From contig NC_012876.2 in the NCBI RefSeq assembly GCF_000003195.3, positions 45,751,276-45,815,275 on the forward strand: DNA of 64,000 nucleotides, read 5' to 3'. Source of the stretch: Sorghum bicolor. Its lineage: Eukaryota; Streptophyta; Magnoliopsida; Poales; Poaceae. The notes beneath the pieces are model-generated. The model made no database searches. It was given only the letters and a program-made list of their open reading frames with translations, and had not been told where the DNA came from. Below are positions 55,355 through 64,000 of the stretch, one piece after another. Within the stretch, counting starts at the first letter, position 1. Each line of letters starts with the position of its first letter. Both the position numbers and the translations under genes were made by a program.

Positions 55355-58300
55355 TTAATGTGAGAATTCTATGAACTCAATCACATCAAGTTCCTCTACC
55401 AGGTTGTTTTGTGGCTCGAGATAGATTTTCAAGCGTTGACCATTTACCTTAAAAGTGTTACCTAGGTCGTCTTGGATGGTAATGGCTCCATGAGTTGAAG
55501 TGTCAATAACCTTGTATGGTCCATCCCACTTACTTCGTAGCTTACCATGCCCAAAGAGCTTAACTCTTGAATTGAATAGTAGAACCTTATCTCCAGGCTT
55601 AAACTCCTTGTGCTTGATTCTCTTATCATGCCATCGTTTTGTTCTCTCTTTATAGATCCTTGAATTTTGGTAGGCTTTCTCTCTCCATTCTTCTAGCTCA
55701 GATAGTTGCATCAGACGATTCTCACTAGCGAGGTGGAGATCCATGTTCCATTTCTTGAGTGCCCAATGAGCCTTAAACTCTACTTCCACAGGCAAGTGAC
55801 AAGTTTTTCCATATACAAGTTGATAAGGTGACATGCCTATGGGTGTTTTGAATGCAGTTCTATATGCCCAAAGTGCATCAGGAAGTTTGTCCTTCCACCC
55901 CTTACCCATCTCATCTACGGTCTTTTGTAAAATATTTTTGATTTGATTGTTAGATGTTTCGGCTTGACCGCTAGTCTGAGGATGGTATGGTGTTGCGACG
56001 TTGTGTCGAACTCCATGATCGGCTAGGTACTTCCGGAAGATTTTGTCGATGAAGTGGGAAACTCCATCGCTTATAACTATCCGGGGTATACCAAAGCGAG
56101 GAAAGATTACTTCATGGAACATTCTCTTGGCATGTTTTGAATCAGCTGATCGACAAGGTAGGGCTTCTACCCATTTGGACACGTAGTCCACAGCTACTAA
56201 GATATACTCGCAATTCCCGGACATAGGGAATGGTCCCATGAAATCAATGCCCCATACATCGAAAAGTTCTACTTGAAGATTATTTGTGAGAGGCATTTCA
56301 TTTCGTGAGTTGATATTCCCATGTTTTTGACATCGGTGGCATCTCTTGACAAAGTCCTTTGTATCTTCATACATCGTTGGCCAGAAAAAGCCACTTTGCC
56401 AAATTTTAGCATGTGTTCGAAATGCTCCATAGTGTCCTCCATATGGCGAGGCATGGCATCTTTCCATAATTTGAGTAGCCTCAGCCATAGGAACACACCT
56501 TCTCAAGAGTCCATCAGCGCAGACTCGGAAAAGATATGGCTCATCCCAAAGGTGGAAACGACTATCGTGAAGCAACTTCCTTTTGTTTGCACCAGGTGGG
56601 ACATAGCCTTTTACTATAAAGTTTACGATGTCTGCGTACCATGGATCTGCATGTGTTATCTTAAGTAGGGTGTCATCCCTTAGGTAGTCATTTATGGGAA
56701 GCTCATCATGTGTTTCCTTATATTGAAGCCTAGATAAGTGGTCGGCTACGGAATTCTCTACTCCCTTCCTATCTCGGATTTCTATGTCAAAGTCTTGGAG
56801 TAGAAGAATCCATCGAATTAGACGAGGCTTAGCATCTTTCTTAGTGAGGAGGTACTTGAGAGCAGCATGATGTGAATAGATGATTATCTTTGCCCCCACT
56901 AAGTAAGATCTAAACTTGTCTATAGCAAAGACAACAGCCAAAAGCTCTTTTTCAGTTGTAGTGTAATTGAGCTGTGGTCCAGACAAGGTTTTGCTAGCGT
57001 AGGATATGGCATAATGCTTTTTATCCTTGGTTTGTCCTAAAACGGCACCAACCGCAAAATCGCTAGCATCACACATGATCTCAAAAGGAAGATTCCAATC
57101 AGGTGGTTGGATGATTGGGGCCGAGATGAGTGCTTTCTTAAGAGTTTGAAAAGATTCATGACACTCATCACTAAAGATGAAAGGTGCATCCTTAGCTAGG
57201 AGACTAGTTAGGGGTCTAGCAATTTGAGAGAAGTTCTTGATAAAGCGTCTATAGAACCCTGCATGTCCCAAAAAGCTACGGATTCCTTTCACATTCGTGG
57301 GAGGTGGAAGTTTTTCAATAACTTCAATCTTTGCTTTGTCCACCTCTATACCACGTTCGGATACTTTATGTCCTAGCACTATTCCTTCCTGAACCATAAA
57401 ATGGCATTTCTCCCAGTTCAGGATTAAGTGTTTTTCTTCACATTGCTGCAAGACTCTATCTAAATTCTCCAAACAATGATCAAAGGTTTTGCCATAGACG
57501 GTAAAATCATCCATGAAAACCTCCATGATCTTCTCAATCATGTCCGAGAAAATAGACATCATGCACCGTTGGAAAGAAGATGGAGCATTGCACAATCCGA
57601 ACGACATTCGTCGGTATGCATAAGTTCCATACGGGCATGTAAAGGTAGTCTTTTCTTGGTCATCTGGGTGGATTGGGATTTGGTGATATCCAGAATAACC
57701 ATCAAGGAAACAAAAGAAAGAGTGGTTTGCAAGCCGTTCCAACATTTCATCAATGAAGGGTAACGGAAAATGATCTTTCTTTGTAGCCTTATTGAGTTTT
57801 CGATAGTCAATACACATACGCCACCCAGTGACAATTCGTTGAGGGATGAGTTCATTCTTCTCATTCCTAACGACCGTCATTCCTCCTTTCTTTGGCACTA
57901 CTTGGACAGGGCTAACCCACTCACTATGTGGCACAGGATAAATAATCCCAGCACGATAGAGTTTGAGGACCTCTTTCTTAACAACCTCTCGCATAGCATT
58001 GTTAAGTCTCCGTTGTGGTTCAATTGAAGGTGTAGAATTGGGATCAATAGGGATACGATGAGTACAGAGAATGGGACTAATGCCCGTGAGATCTTCGAGA
58101 GAGTAGCCAAATGCTGATCTATGCCTTTCAAGAACAGTGATAAGTTGTTGTGTTTCATAATCGGAAAGCTTGTCACTGATAATTACTGGAGTTTTTGGGT
58201 TGTTGTGCAAAAAGACATATCTAAGGCCAGAAGGAAGAGGCTTTAGCTCTATTGAAGGAGGTGAAGGTTGTTCATTTTTGTCTAGCTCAACGGGTTCTAC

Positions 58301-59905
58301 CAACTCTTCTTCTTCTTGAACAAAGTGTTCAAGGTTAAAGAATGGTTGGGCCATCTCCTCTTGAGTCAGCATTAAGATCTCCTCAATAGGATCTGGTTCA
58401 AGTTTGGGTTCCACTATCGTGTTAATTGATCTAGCTAGAGGAACAACAATAGTGGAATTCCCAACTTTGAAGCCTAAATGACCTCGTTGTGGTTGTTCTT
58501 GTAGAAGTTTCATGATTGGTCTACCAATCAAGAGAGGAATCTCTGGTATGTCAAAAATGTGGAAATCTAGACATATTCCAGAGTCCTTGATTCTAACAGG
58601 AACTGACCTTAATACCCCATGGCTTTCTAGAATTAATCTAGATGGCCTTTGTAAAAGTTTTTGAGATGGGGTTATGGACTCGTTGGGATAAAGAGTGTCA
58701 GCTAACTCCGTGGAAATAACATTTATCCCAACATATGGATTGTAGTGGACCTTCCTAGCGGACCTTCTAATTTGGCATAGAAGAATGGTTGAAGGAGTGA
58801 TGATTCGAGCTACCTCAAGAGACAGCTCTGCTTCTGTTAGCCATTCATAACTCAGAATAGCAGAAAGGCTTTTGATGTGTTCTATGTCAACAAATTCTAC
58901 TCTTAGAATGGATTGAGTGGTCCTTGCTAGAGGTCGTGTTTGGATAAGAAAATTCGAGGTGTTTCCATAATCTTCAAAAAGATCTTCCTCGAATTCAAAG
59001 GGATGCTCTAAAGGTGGTGGTTCATCATCCCTTAGTTGGTTTTGCATTCCTTTATCAGGAGGTTTCTCTACAACCAAATTAATAGGTGGGTCAGGTGGAA
59101 TTTCTAACTCGGTTGCAAGTTCCTCATCTTTTGGTTTAGGATCAGGCTCGACTTCTTTTTCTTCTTCAGGAAACTCATCATAAATGCCTGTGTAAGGGGT
59201 ATTTTCAAGGATTCTTTCTAGGATGGCTCTCCCCTCATCTGTGAGTTTGTGTGTGAATGAGCCTCCTGAAGCAATGTCGAGGTGAAGAGCAGCCTCCTTG
59301 CTTAGACCACGATAAAAGTGGTAGTACAGTACATGGTTAGGCAGGGAAAGGTTTGGACCATAATTGGTAAGGCTTGTGAACCTAGCCCAAGCTGCTCCTA
59401 AAGTTTTCTTCTCTCTTTGTTTGAATGTAAGAATTTCAATGCTAAGGTCAGCAATTCGAAAAAGTGGGAAGAAAGCGAGACAAAAGTTGTCCCGAAGTTC
59501 ATCCCAACTTCCATTAACGCCTCCTACAGAATGAGCATACCACTTTTTTGCTCTTCCCAAAAGGGAGAACGGAAATAATTTCCATTTAAGGGTTTCTTGT
59601 GTCATGCCAGAAATAGATCGGCAAGAGCACAACTGCTCGAATTCTCTAAGGTGGGTGTATGGATCTTCATCTACTTGCCCAGAGAAGGGTTGCTTCTCAA
59701 TCATGGCTATTAGATCAGGGCCGAGGTCGTAGCCATCTGTAAGAATTGGATGTGATGATGGTGGTGGCTCTAATAACTTGCCCTTTGGAGCAAAGAAATT
59801 ATAGATAGGAGTGAAATCCATGTGGTATGGTGAAAATGGTAAGGTGAGTGTGGTAAAAAAGGAAAAGAAAAAGGATACACGGACGACTTGGTTCGAAACT
59901 AGCAC
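55355..59905 (-). CDS. gag-pol: Athila-1 gag-pol polyprotein, uninterrupted
   Basis: 1,516 codons without a stop. The first ATG (59905) is 10 nt from the PBS; the ATG at 59821 ([10 protein letters not shown]) may be the real start. Gag capsid region residues about 100-260 ([14 protein letters not shown]); no CX2CX4HX4C zinc knuckle is found, unlike Athila-2. An acidic linker follows. The protease-like region (about residues 400-500) keeps a LLIGRPIM motif but has NPYVG where D-S/T-G is expected. RT: FMDDF near 57510. RNase [10 protein letters not shown] near 57070; the later TDH motif reads SHH (56868-56876), losing an acidic residue. Integrase: zinc HHCC near 56470-56320, D (GIDFMGPF), D (ISDGVSHF), E (SGQAETSN), all present. 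No chromodomain. An intact frame with altered catalytic sites suggests either a divergent lineage or help in trans. Confidence 0.93.
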   Translation of the reverse strand: MLVSNQVVRVSFFFSFFTTLTLPFSPYHMDFTPIYNFFAPKGKLLEPPPSSHPILTDGYDLGPDLIAMIEKQPFSGQVDEDPYTHLREFEQLCSCRSISGMTQETLKWKLFPFSLLGRAKKWYAHSVGGVNGSWDELRDNFCLAFFPLFRIADLSIEILTFKQREKKTLGAAWARFTSLTNYGPNLSLPNHVLYYHFYRGLSKEAALHLDIASGGSFTHKLTDEGRAILERILENTPYTGIYDEFPEEEKEVEPDPKPKDEELATELEIPPDPPINLVVEKPPDKGMQNQLRDDEPPPLEHPFEFEEDLFEDYGNTSNFLIQTRPLARTTQSILRVEFVDIEHIKSLSAILSYEWLTEAELSLEVARIITPSTILLCQIRRSARKVHYNPYVGINVISTELADTLYPNESITPSQKLLQRPSRLILESHGVLRSVPVRIKDSGICLDFHIFDIPEIPLLIGRPIMKLLQEQPQRGHLGFKVGNSTIVVPLARSINTIVEPKLEPDPIEEILMLTQEEMAQPFFNLEHFVQEEEELVEPVELDKNEQPSPPSIELKPLPSGLRYVFLHNNPKTPVIISDKLSDYETQQLITVLERHRSAFGYSLEDLTGISPILCTHRIPIDPNSTPSIEPQRRLNNAMREVVKKEVLKLYRAGIIYPVPHSEWVSPVQVVPKKGGMTVVRNEKNELIPQRIVTGWRMCIDYRKLNKATKKDHFPLPFIDEMLERLANHSFFCFLDGYSGYHQIPIHPDDQEKTTFTCPYGTYAYRRMSFGLCNAPSSFQRCMMSIFSDMIEKIMEVFMDDFTVYGKTFDHCLENLDRVLQQCEEKHLILNWEKCHFMVQEGIVLGHKVSERGIEVDKAKIEVIEKLPPPTNVKGIRSFLGHAGFYRRFIKNFSQIARPLTSLLAKDAPFIFSDECHESFQTLKKALISAPIIQPPDWNLPFEIMCDASDFAVGAVLGQTKDKKHYAISYASKTLSGPQLNYTTTEKELLAVVFAIDKFRSYLVGAKIIIYSHHAALKYLLTKKDAKPRLIRWILLLQDFDIEIRDRKGVENSVADHLSRLQYKETHDELPINDYLRDDTLLKITHADPWYADIVNFIVKGYVPPGANKRKLLHDSRFHLWDEPYLFRVCADGLLRRCVPMAEATQIMERCHASPYGGHYGAFRTHAKIWQSGFFWPTMYEDTKDFVKRCHRCQKHGNINSRNEMPLTNNLQVELFDVWGIDFMGPFPMSGNCEYILVAVDYVSKWVEALPCRSADSKHAKRMFHEVIFPRFGIPRIVISDGVSHFIDKIFRKYLADHGVRHNVATPYHPQTSGQAETSNNQIKNILQKTVDEMGKGWKDKLPDALWAYRTAFKTPIGMSPYQLVYGKTCHLPVEVEFKAHWALKKWNMDLHLASENRLMQLSELEEWREKAYQNSRIYKERTKRWHDKRIKHKEFKPGDKVLLFNSRVKLFGHGKLRSKWDGPYKVIDTSTHGAITIQDDLGNTFKVNGQRLKIYLEPQNNLVEELDVIEFIEFSH

Positions 59906-59914
59906 AGCTACCGT

Positions 59915-59932
59915 TCCCCGGCAACGGCGCCA
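59915..59932 (-). other. Primer binding site of Athila-1 (tRNA-Asp type)
   Basis: Minus strand TGGCGCCGTTGCCGGGGA, complement of the tRNA-Asp 3' end, 7 bp from the LTR. Confidence 0.9.
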
Positions 59933-59939
59933 GAAAGCT

Positions 59940-61290
59940 TGTTGGGTATTTTAAACGCAAACAGAAAAATCCGCAAGCGCACGGATACCGATGTAGCCTT
60001 CACCCGGGAGTATTCTAGAGTATCGATTTTCCACAGGGAATGTGAGTGTACTAATTAAGATCCAAGATCGCCCAAGGATAACTATATAATTATTTTTGGT
60101 GGGAAGAGAGGAAGTTTCCTGAGAGTTCTCTAATTGATCTAAGAATCAAGAATTACTTCAAGATTATCTATATCGGGACATCAGAGCACTAACCACAGAA
60201 AGAGATGAGAAGGGGGCTAGGAAGGTCTGACTACGGTCCTACAAACACCGATCCGAACGAGGTGGAATACGTCGACCGTTAGGGCTGTCACTACCCTAAT
60301 TCTACCACAACAATCTGCAGGATTGGGTGCAATTCCAGGTAATTGCAAGACTAAACACCACGTCTAATCTATTAATTACTACTCTAATGTTGCAAAGATT
60401 AGAGCACTTGATGCAAGCGGGAATCCAATAAATAACTTGAATGTAAATAATAGTAATTAAAGAACTCAGGATTATGAATTGAAGAACCTGGAGAACGATG
60501 AAGAACGAACCAGTTGCTGCAAAAGTACAATGTTGAGGAAGATCCGACAGATCCGGCTCCTCCTCCGCTCTCCTCTTCTCTCTCCTTATTTTCTAGATTA
60601 CAACTAGAACTAACTAGAACTAGAACTAGAGGAACTAGAACTAGAACTAGATGAACTAGAACTAGATCTAGATGAACTAGAGGTAGAACTTGAAGAACTA
60701 GAGGGATCCTCTCTACTTGGATGAAGAATTGAAACCCTAGCTTTGATTCTATAGAAGAGGTATGCCTCCAGGGGCTGGTGGGGGTCTACTTATATAGTCC
60801 AGGAAGAGTAGCCCCCAAGAAATCTAGGAAGAGTAGCTCCCAAGAAATCTAGGAAGAGTAGCTCCCAAGGAATTTCCACGTTATTCTCCACCATCCGATG
60901 AAACCGACCTTAATCGTGTGATTTTCCTCGATCCTTAGAGTCGGTGGAGCACGATCCGCGAAGTTGACCCTGATTGGGTACTGTAGCAGGGCGGGCGCCC
61001 AGGAGAGTAGGGCGGGCGCCCTGCCTCCGAGCCCGATCGCCTTCCCGTTCGTTCCCGTGGCTTCTGGAGTCTTGTAGATGGTAGAAAATTACGCGGCACG
61101 TTAATATCTCTATGTAAACCCGACGTGTGGGCCTTTCTTCTGTATTTCCTGATAACCCCCTGCAGAAATAGACAAACACAAAACTCGTGGAATTCTGTTA
61201 GATAAAACCCTAAATCTAGGTGTTGGTTGCATTTGGATCCTTTTCCATGATTAGTTGATGGTTAAATGTGAGCATTAAGGACCGTCAACA
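59940..61290 (-). repeat. Athila-1 5' LTR
   Basis: 1,351 bp, TGTTGGG to GTCAACA as read on plus. The minus-strand TATA box (CTATATAAG) lies near 60788-60797, just beside the three 25-bp units. Followed by the aacgg duplication. Confidence 0.95.
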
Positions 61291-61771
61291 AACGGGAAAA
61301 CATGGAGTAAAATAGTATCCTTTGGTACTCCTCTTATCATGAAGGTGCTGCAGATCTCTAAAAAATGTTGTAAATGTGCACTAGCATCTTCATAAGCTTT
61401 TCCATAGAATTGGCTAGCTTGAACCATGGTGATGAGAGCAGGCTTGAGCTCGAATCCATTCTCCCCAGTGTTAACTATTGGTCCAGTCCGGATGTTTGCT
61501 GTTGTTGGGGCAGAGAACTCTCGCAGTGTCTTCTCAGCCATGTCTTCAAACACGGGAGCTAGGTTTCCACCTAACTCTTCTGCTTGTTCTTCTATTTGTT
61601 CTTCAAATTCCTCTTCCAAAGTTGGAGCTGTCACCTCTAAAGAGCTGGCTTGAGCAGCTGAGGGTGTTCTTGATGGTGATTCGAATTATCCTTTGCTTCT
61701 ACAAACTTCTTCTTCCAAAGGAGTTTCTCTGGATCATCAATAAAGTTTCTTGGAAGAGCAAAACAATTCAT
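61291..61771 (-). pseudogene. gag: Athila-3 gag, N-terminal part, cut by Athila-1 and CACTA
   Basis: The start is the ATG at 61771 (MNCFALPRNFIDDPEKLL). A frameshift near 61690 follows, then 61634 onward a 115-codon open part with the gag block REFSAPTTANIRTGP and the beginning of the capsid domain (EDASAHLQHFLEICSTF). The frame reaches the Athila-1 TSD at 61291-61295 and resumes for a few codons left of 26645, up to the CACTA end at 26633. It is homologous to the Athila-2 gag. Confidence 0.8.
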
Positions 61772-61926
61772 TCATCACCCTGCATAAGATAAGAAAATGA
61801 TAACGACGAAGGGTGTACCTGATTGAGTAGAAATTGATTGGTAATATAACTTTATTCATACATAAATATGTTATCAATATATCCTCAGTTTATTATGCCT
61901 TCCACGACAACGACGCCAAAAATGCT
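61772..61926 (-). other. Athila-3 leader with worn primer binding site
   Basis: The region holds TGGCGTCGTTGTCGTGGA on minus (61918-61901), the Athila tRNA-Asp site with three changes. The two G-to-A changes on the plus strand fit deamination. Confidence 0.7.
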
Positions 61927-63579
61927 TATTGAGATTTACTACCGTCATCACTAAAAACAAAGATAAACCCTACTCCCAGTAACAACACTAGAAATGCATG
62001 GTATATAGTTAACTTGTCAATTAGCATCTAGCCACTTCTTTAATTATTAATATTCCTAAACATGAAGTAGGTTGTCGTCCCTAATTATATTGCTAGGAAT
62101 TTATAGATTCATATATACTATTGTGACTAGGAAGAAGGAAAAGACATGAATATAATTGTAAACTAAATGGGTTCTCCAAGCGGACAAATAATTTTACCGT
62201 TGTAGCATTTTACCTAGGGAAGTATCCGTTTGTCGATTTATATTTATACCACAGGGAAGGCTAAGGGTTAAACTATATCTTTTATATTGATAAGAATAAA
62301 TAAATGATATTACCTAAGTCCTATAATCTACTCATAACAGGCAGAGCTCACAAGATAAATATAGATAAATAATACTGATAGCATAATCTTCAAGTATCAT
62401 AAACAAGGATAATCATCAGAGCATCTACTAGTTATAATCATACTTAGCCAATGGATAAACTAGGGAGTTGAATCTAAGGTAATTCTATAACTATGCCAAT
62501 GAATAACTCTAATTTGTGCAATTACATCTAGAAATCATTGTTAACTGAACCCTATATCACAATTACATGTAAAGAGGCATCAACTAGTGAGGGTTCTAAG
62601 ACGTAACCGTCACCTCCTTCGTGACCGTGCCCATGCTAGCCCTACGTACGGAGGGTGGACTACAGAGGAACCAACACAACTGTCACCTACACGGACTACC
62701 ACACGACCCGGCACGTCAGGGGGCACTCATAGACAAACAAGATATCTAGACACCACGTCTACATACTGTCTATCATCTACCCAACGATCGATTAGGTAAA
62801 CGCTATATGCGCAATTACATGAATTCAATAAGATCAAACCAACTATCCTAGACATATAATCAAAGTAGACAATGACTAATGTAATTAAGAATATATGAAT
62901 CCATTGAGAATAAAGTCTCCAAAATATACAATGAAATACTATAAAGTAGAACTAGAACTATTACCAAACTCTTGCGCTCCAGACGAATGCGAGGGGCTTC
63001 AGATCCCGATGAAGAACTAGATCTCCTCTACTTCTAATCTAACTAACTAGAAATATGAACAAGAAGGCTCTTGATGAGCTTGAAGGCGCTTGAGGCTTGA
63101 TGGCTTGAGGCCTTGATGAATAATGATGTGTCTCTCTAGGGGAGATCTGCCCACGTATTTATAGTCCGGTGGGAGTCGCGCGCACCATTTGATCAAACTG
63201 ACTAAACCAAGGGCTGAGATGACTCCTCAAAGGCAGTGGAGGAAGCTTCCGGAAGGGGGCACCAAACCCTAGAGCAGGGGGCTGGCAGGCGCTAGAGTGG
63301 GGCCGACTAGCCCCACCTAGTGCCGGCTGGTCCTCCCCTCGCATCGTGTGCCTTCAAGAGTATTCCTAAACCCTCTTGCGTTGTTTCCCATGGTAGATAC
63401 GTTTCCATGTTGGATTTGCATTAAAGTCCCTATTTTGCAGCTTTCCTGAAATTCACCCTGAAAAAAAAAGATATACAAAACTCGTGGAAATTGTTAGTTT
63501 AAACCCTATACTAGTGTGTATCCATGATCGCCTTATGGTTTAACGTAATAATAAAAGTTGACGTTATCGACCATCAACA
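61927..63579 (-). repeat. Athila-3 5' LTR
   Basis: 1,653 bp, related to the Athila-2 LTR in length and layout. As read on plus it starts TATTGAGA (TG changed to TA) and ends GACCATCAACA. Older and more worn than the Athila-1 LTR. Confidence 0.75.
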
Positions 63580-63749
63580 GGGGGCTACTCCCGCGGGGGT
63601 CGCTCACGCCCTCCTCACGAAAATTCAACCATTAATAAACCCCTACACGATCACAAATGCTCGAGCAGGGGCTCGGGGGCTACTATAGAGGCTGTCAACA
63701 TGGGGTACCCACACAGACGTCACTGACAAAGGATAAAAAGCGAACCCGC
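63580..63749 (+). mobile_element. Tat-2-like remnant: double PPT and start of an LTR
   Basis: gggggctactcccgcgggggtcgctc (63580 on) and gctcgggggctac (63671) match the two PPT copies of Tat-2 in the same order. A TGTCAACATGG at 63693 could be the first bases of its 3' LTR. It is cut on the left by Athila-3 and on the right by another LTR. Confidence 0.5.
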
Positions 63750-64000
63750 TCTTGACGGTCCTTAATGCTCACATTTAACCATCAACTAATCATGGAAAAA
63801 GACTTATATGCAGCCAACACCTAGACTTAGGGTTTTATCTGACAGAATTCCACGAGTTTTGGTGTTTGTCTATTTCTGCAGGGGGTTATCAGGAAATATG
63901 AAAGAAAGGCCCACACGTCAGGTTTACATAGAGATATTAACGTGCCGCGCAATTTTCTACCATCTAGAAGACTCCAGAAGCCACGGGAACGAACGGGAGG
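63750..64000 (+). repeat. Athila-1-type LTR, start, plus orientation (runs off window)
   Basis: From ttgacggtccttaatgctca onward it follows the reverse complement of the Athila-1 LTR end (61290 leftwards) with few differences. The expected TGTTGA start reads TCTTGA. This is a separate copy in the opposite direction. Confidence 0.8.

Larger units (their letters stand above)
26646..61290 (-). mobile_element. Athila-1: Athila-type LTR element with intact gag-pol, split by Tat-2
   Basis: Minus-strand element. 5' LTR 61290-59940, PBS 59932-59915, gag-pol 59905-55355, long 3' non-coding region, PPT near 54138-54152, 3' LTR 54137-52800 plus 26662-26646. The 3' LTR is interrupted after its last 17 bp (as read on the minus strand) by Tat-2. 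TSD aacgg. By eye the LTRs differ at about 26 of 1,338 positions. Without the nested elements it is about 8.5 kb. No env-like frame is found. Confidence 0.93.

Overview
The window is plant nuclear DNA, most likely intergenic heterochromatin of a grass, probably panicoid. The evidence is the element mix: Tekay-type chromoviruses with LTRs running TGTAACACC to gttaca or gctaca, Tat-lineage elements carrying antisense spliced genes, Athila-type elements primed by tRNA-Asp, and a CACTA transposon. The species call is inference. I find no free-standing host gene, rRNA or tRNA. Element names (Tekay-1, Tat-1 and so on) are my labels.

Almost everything belongs to one nested stack. The outermost element is Athila-3 (minus strand; 5' LTR 61927-63579, gag start 61291-61771). 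Its gag was hit twice within a few bases. One hit is a CACTA transposon ending at 26633. The other is Athila-1 (26646-61290, TSD AACGG).

Left arm: the CACTA holds Athila-2 (minus; gag remnant, PBS, 5' LTR 22973-24633). Athila-2 is cut by Tekay-2 (plus; 2907-21601). Tekay-2 has another Tekay-like LTR (1-2906) in its own 5' LTR and a complete Tat-1 element (3174-14812, TSD GCTTC) in its leader. Right arm: Athila-1 keeps an uninterrupted 1,516-codon gag-pol (55355-59905, minus). Its 3' LTR was split by Tat-2 (minus; 26663-52799). The antisense gene of Tat-2 was in turn split by Tekay-1 (plus; 29779-44308, TSD CGCCG, LTRs of 3,929 bp each).

Tekay-1 carries an extra gene (orf0) between primer site and gag. 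Its first 20 residues closely copy the histone H3 tail, including the K9-S10 motif, and are followed by a long coiled coil. The pol of the same element ends in a chromodomain, a module type that can read H3 tails. Tekay-2 has a decayed orf0 of the same plan. This is the most unusual signal in the window.

Both Tat elements carry an independent antisense gene with its own TATA box and GT-AG introns. One encodes a plant-mobile-domain protein, the other a putative gypsy-type transposon protein with polyglutamine. Tat-1 is also peppered on both strands with a CCGAT/ATCGG motif that codon use does not explain. All 13 stops that break the gag-pol frames and orf0 of Tat-1, Tat-2 and Tekay-1 are TAG or TGA, as expected from deamination of methylated CAG and CGA codons. 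Two 100-N assembly gaps (19320-19419 and 51231-51330) are flanked by poor, homopolymer-rich sequence.
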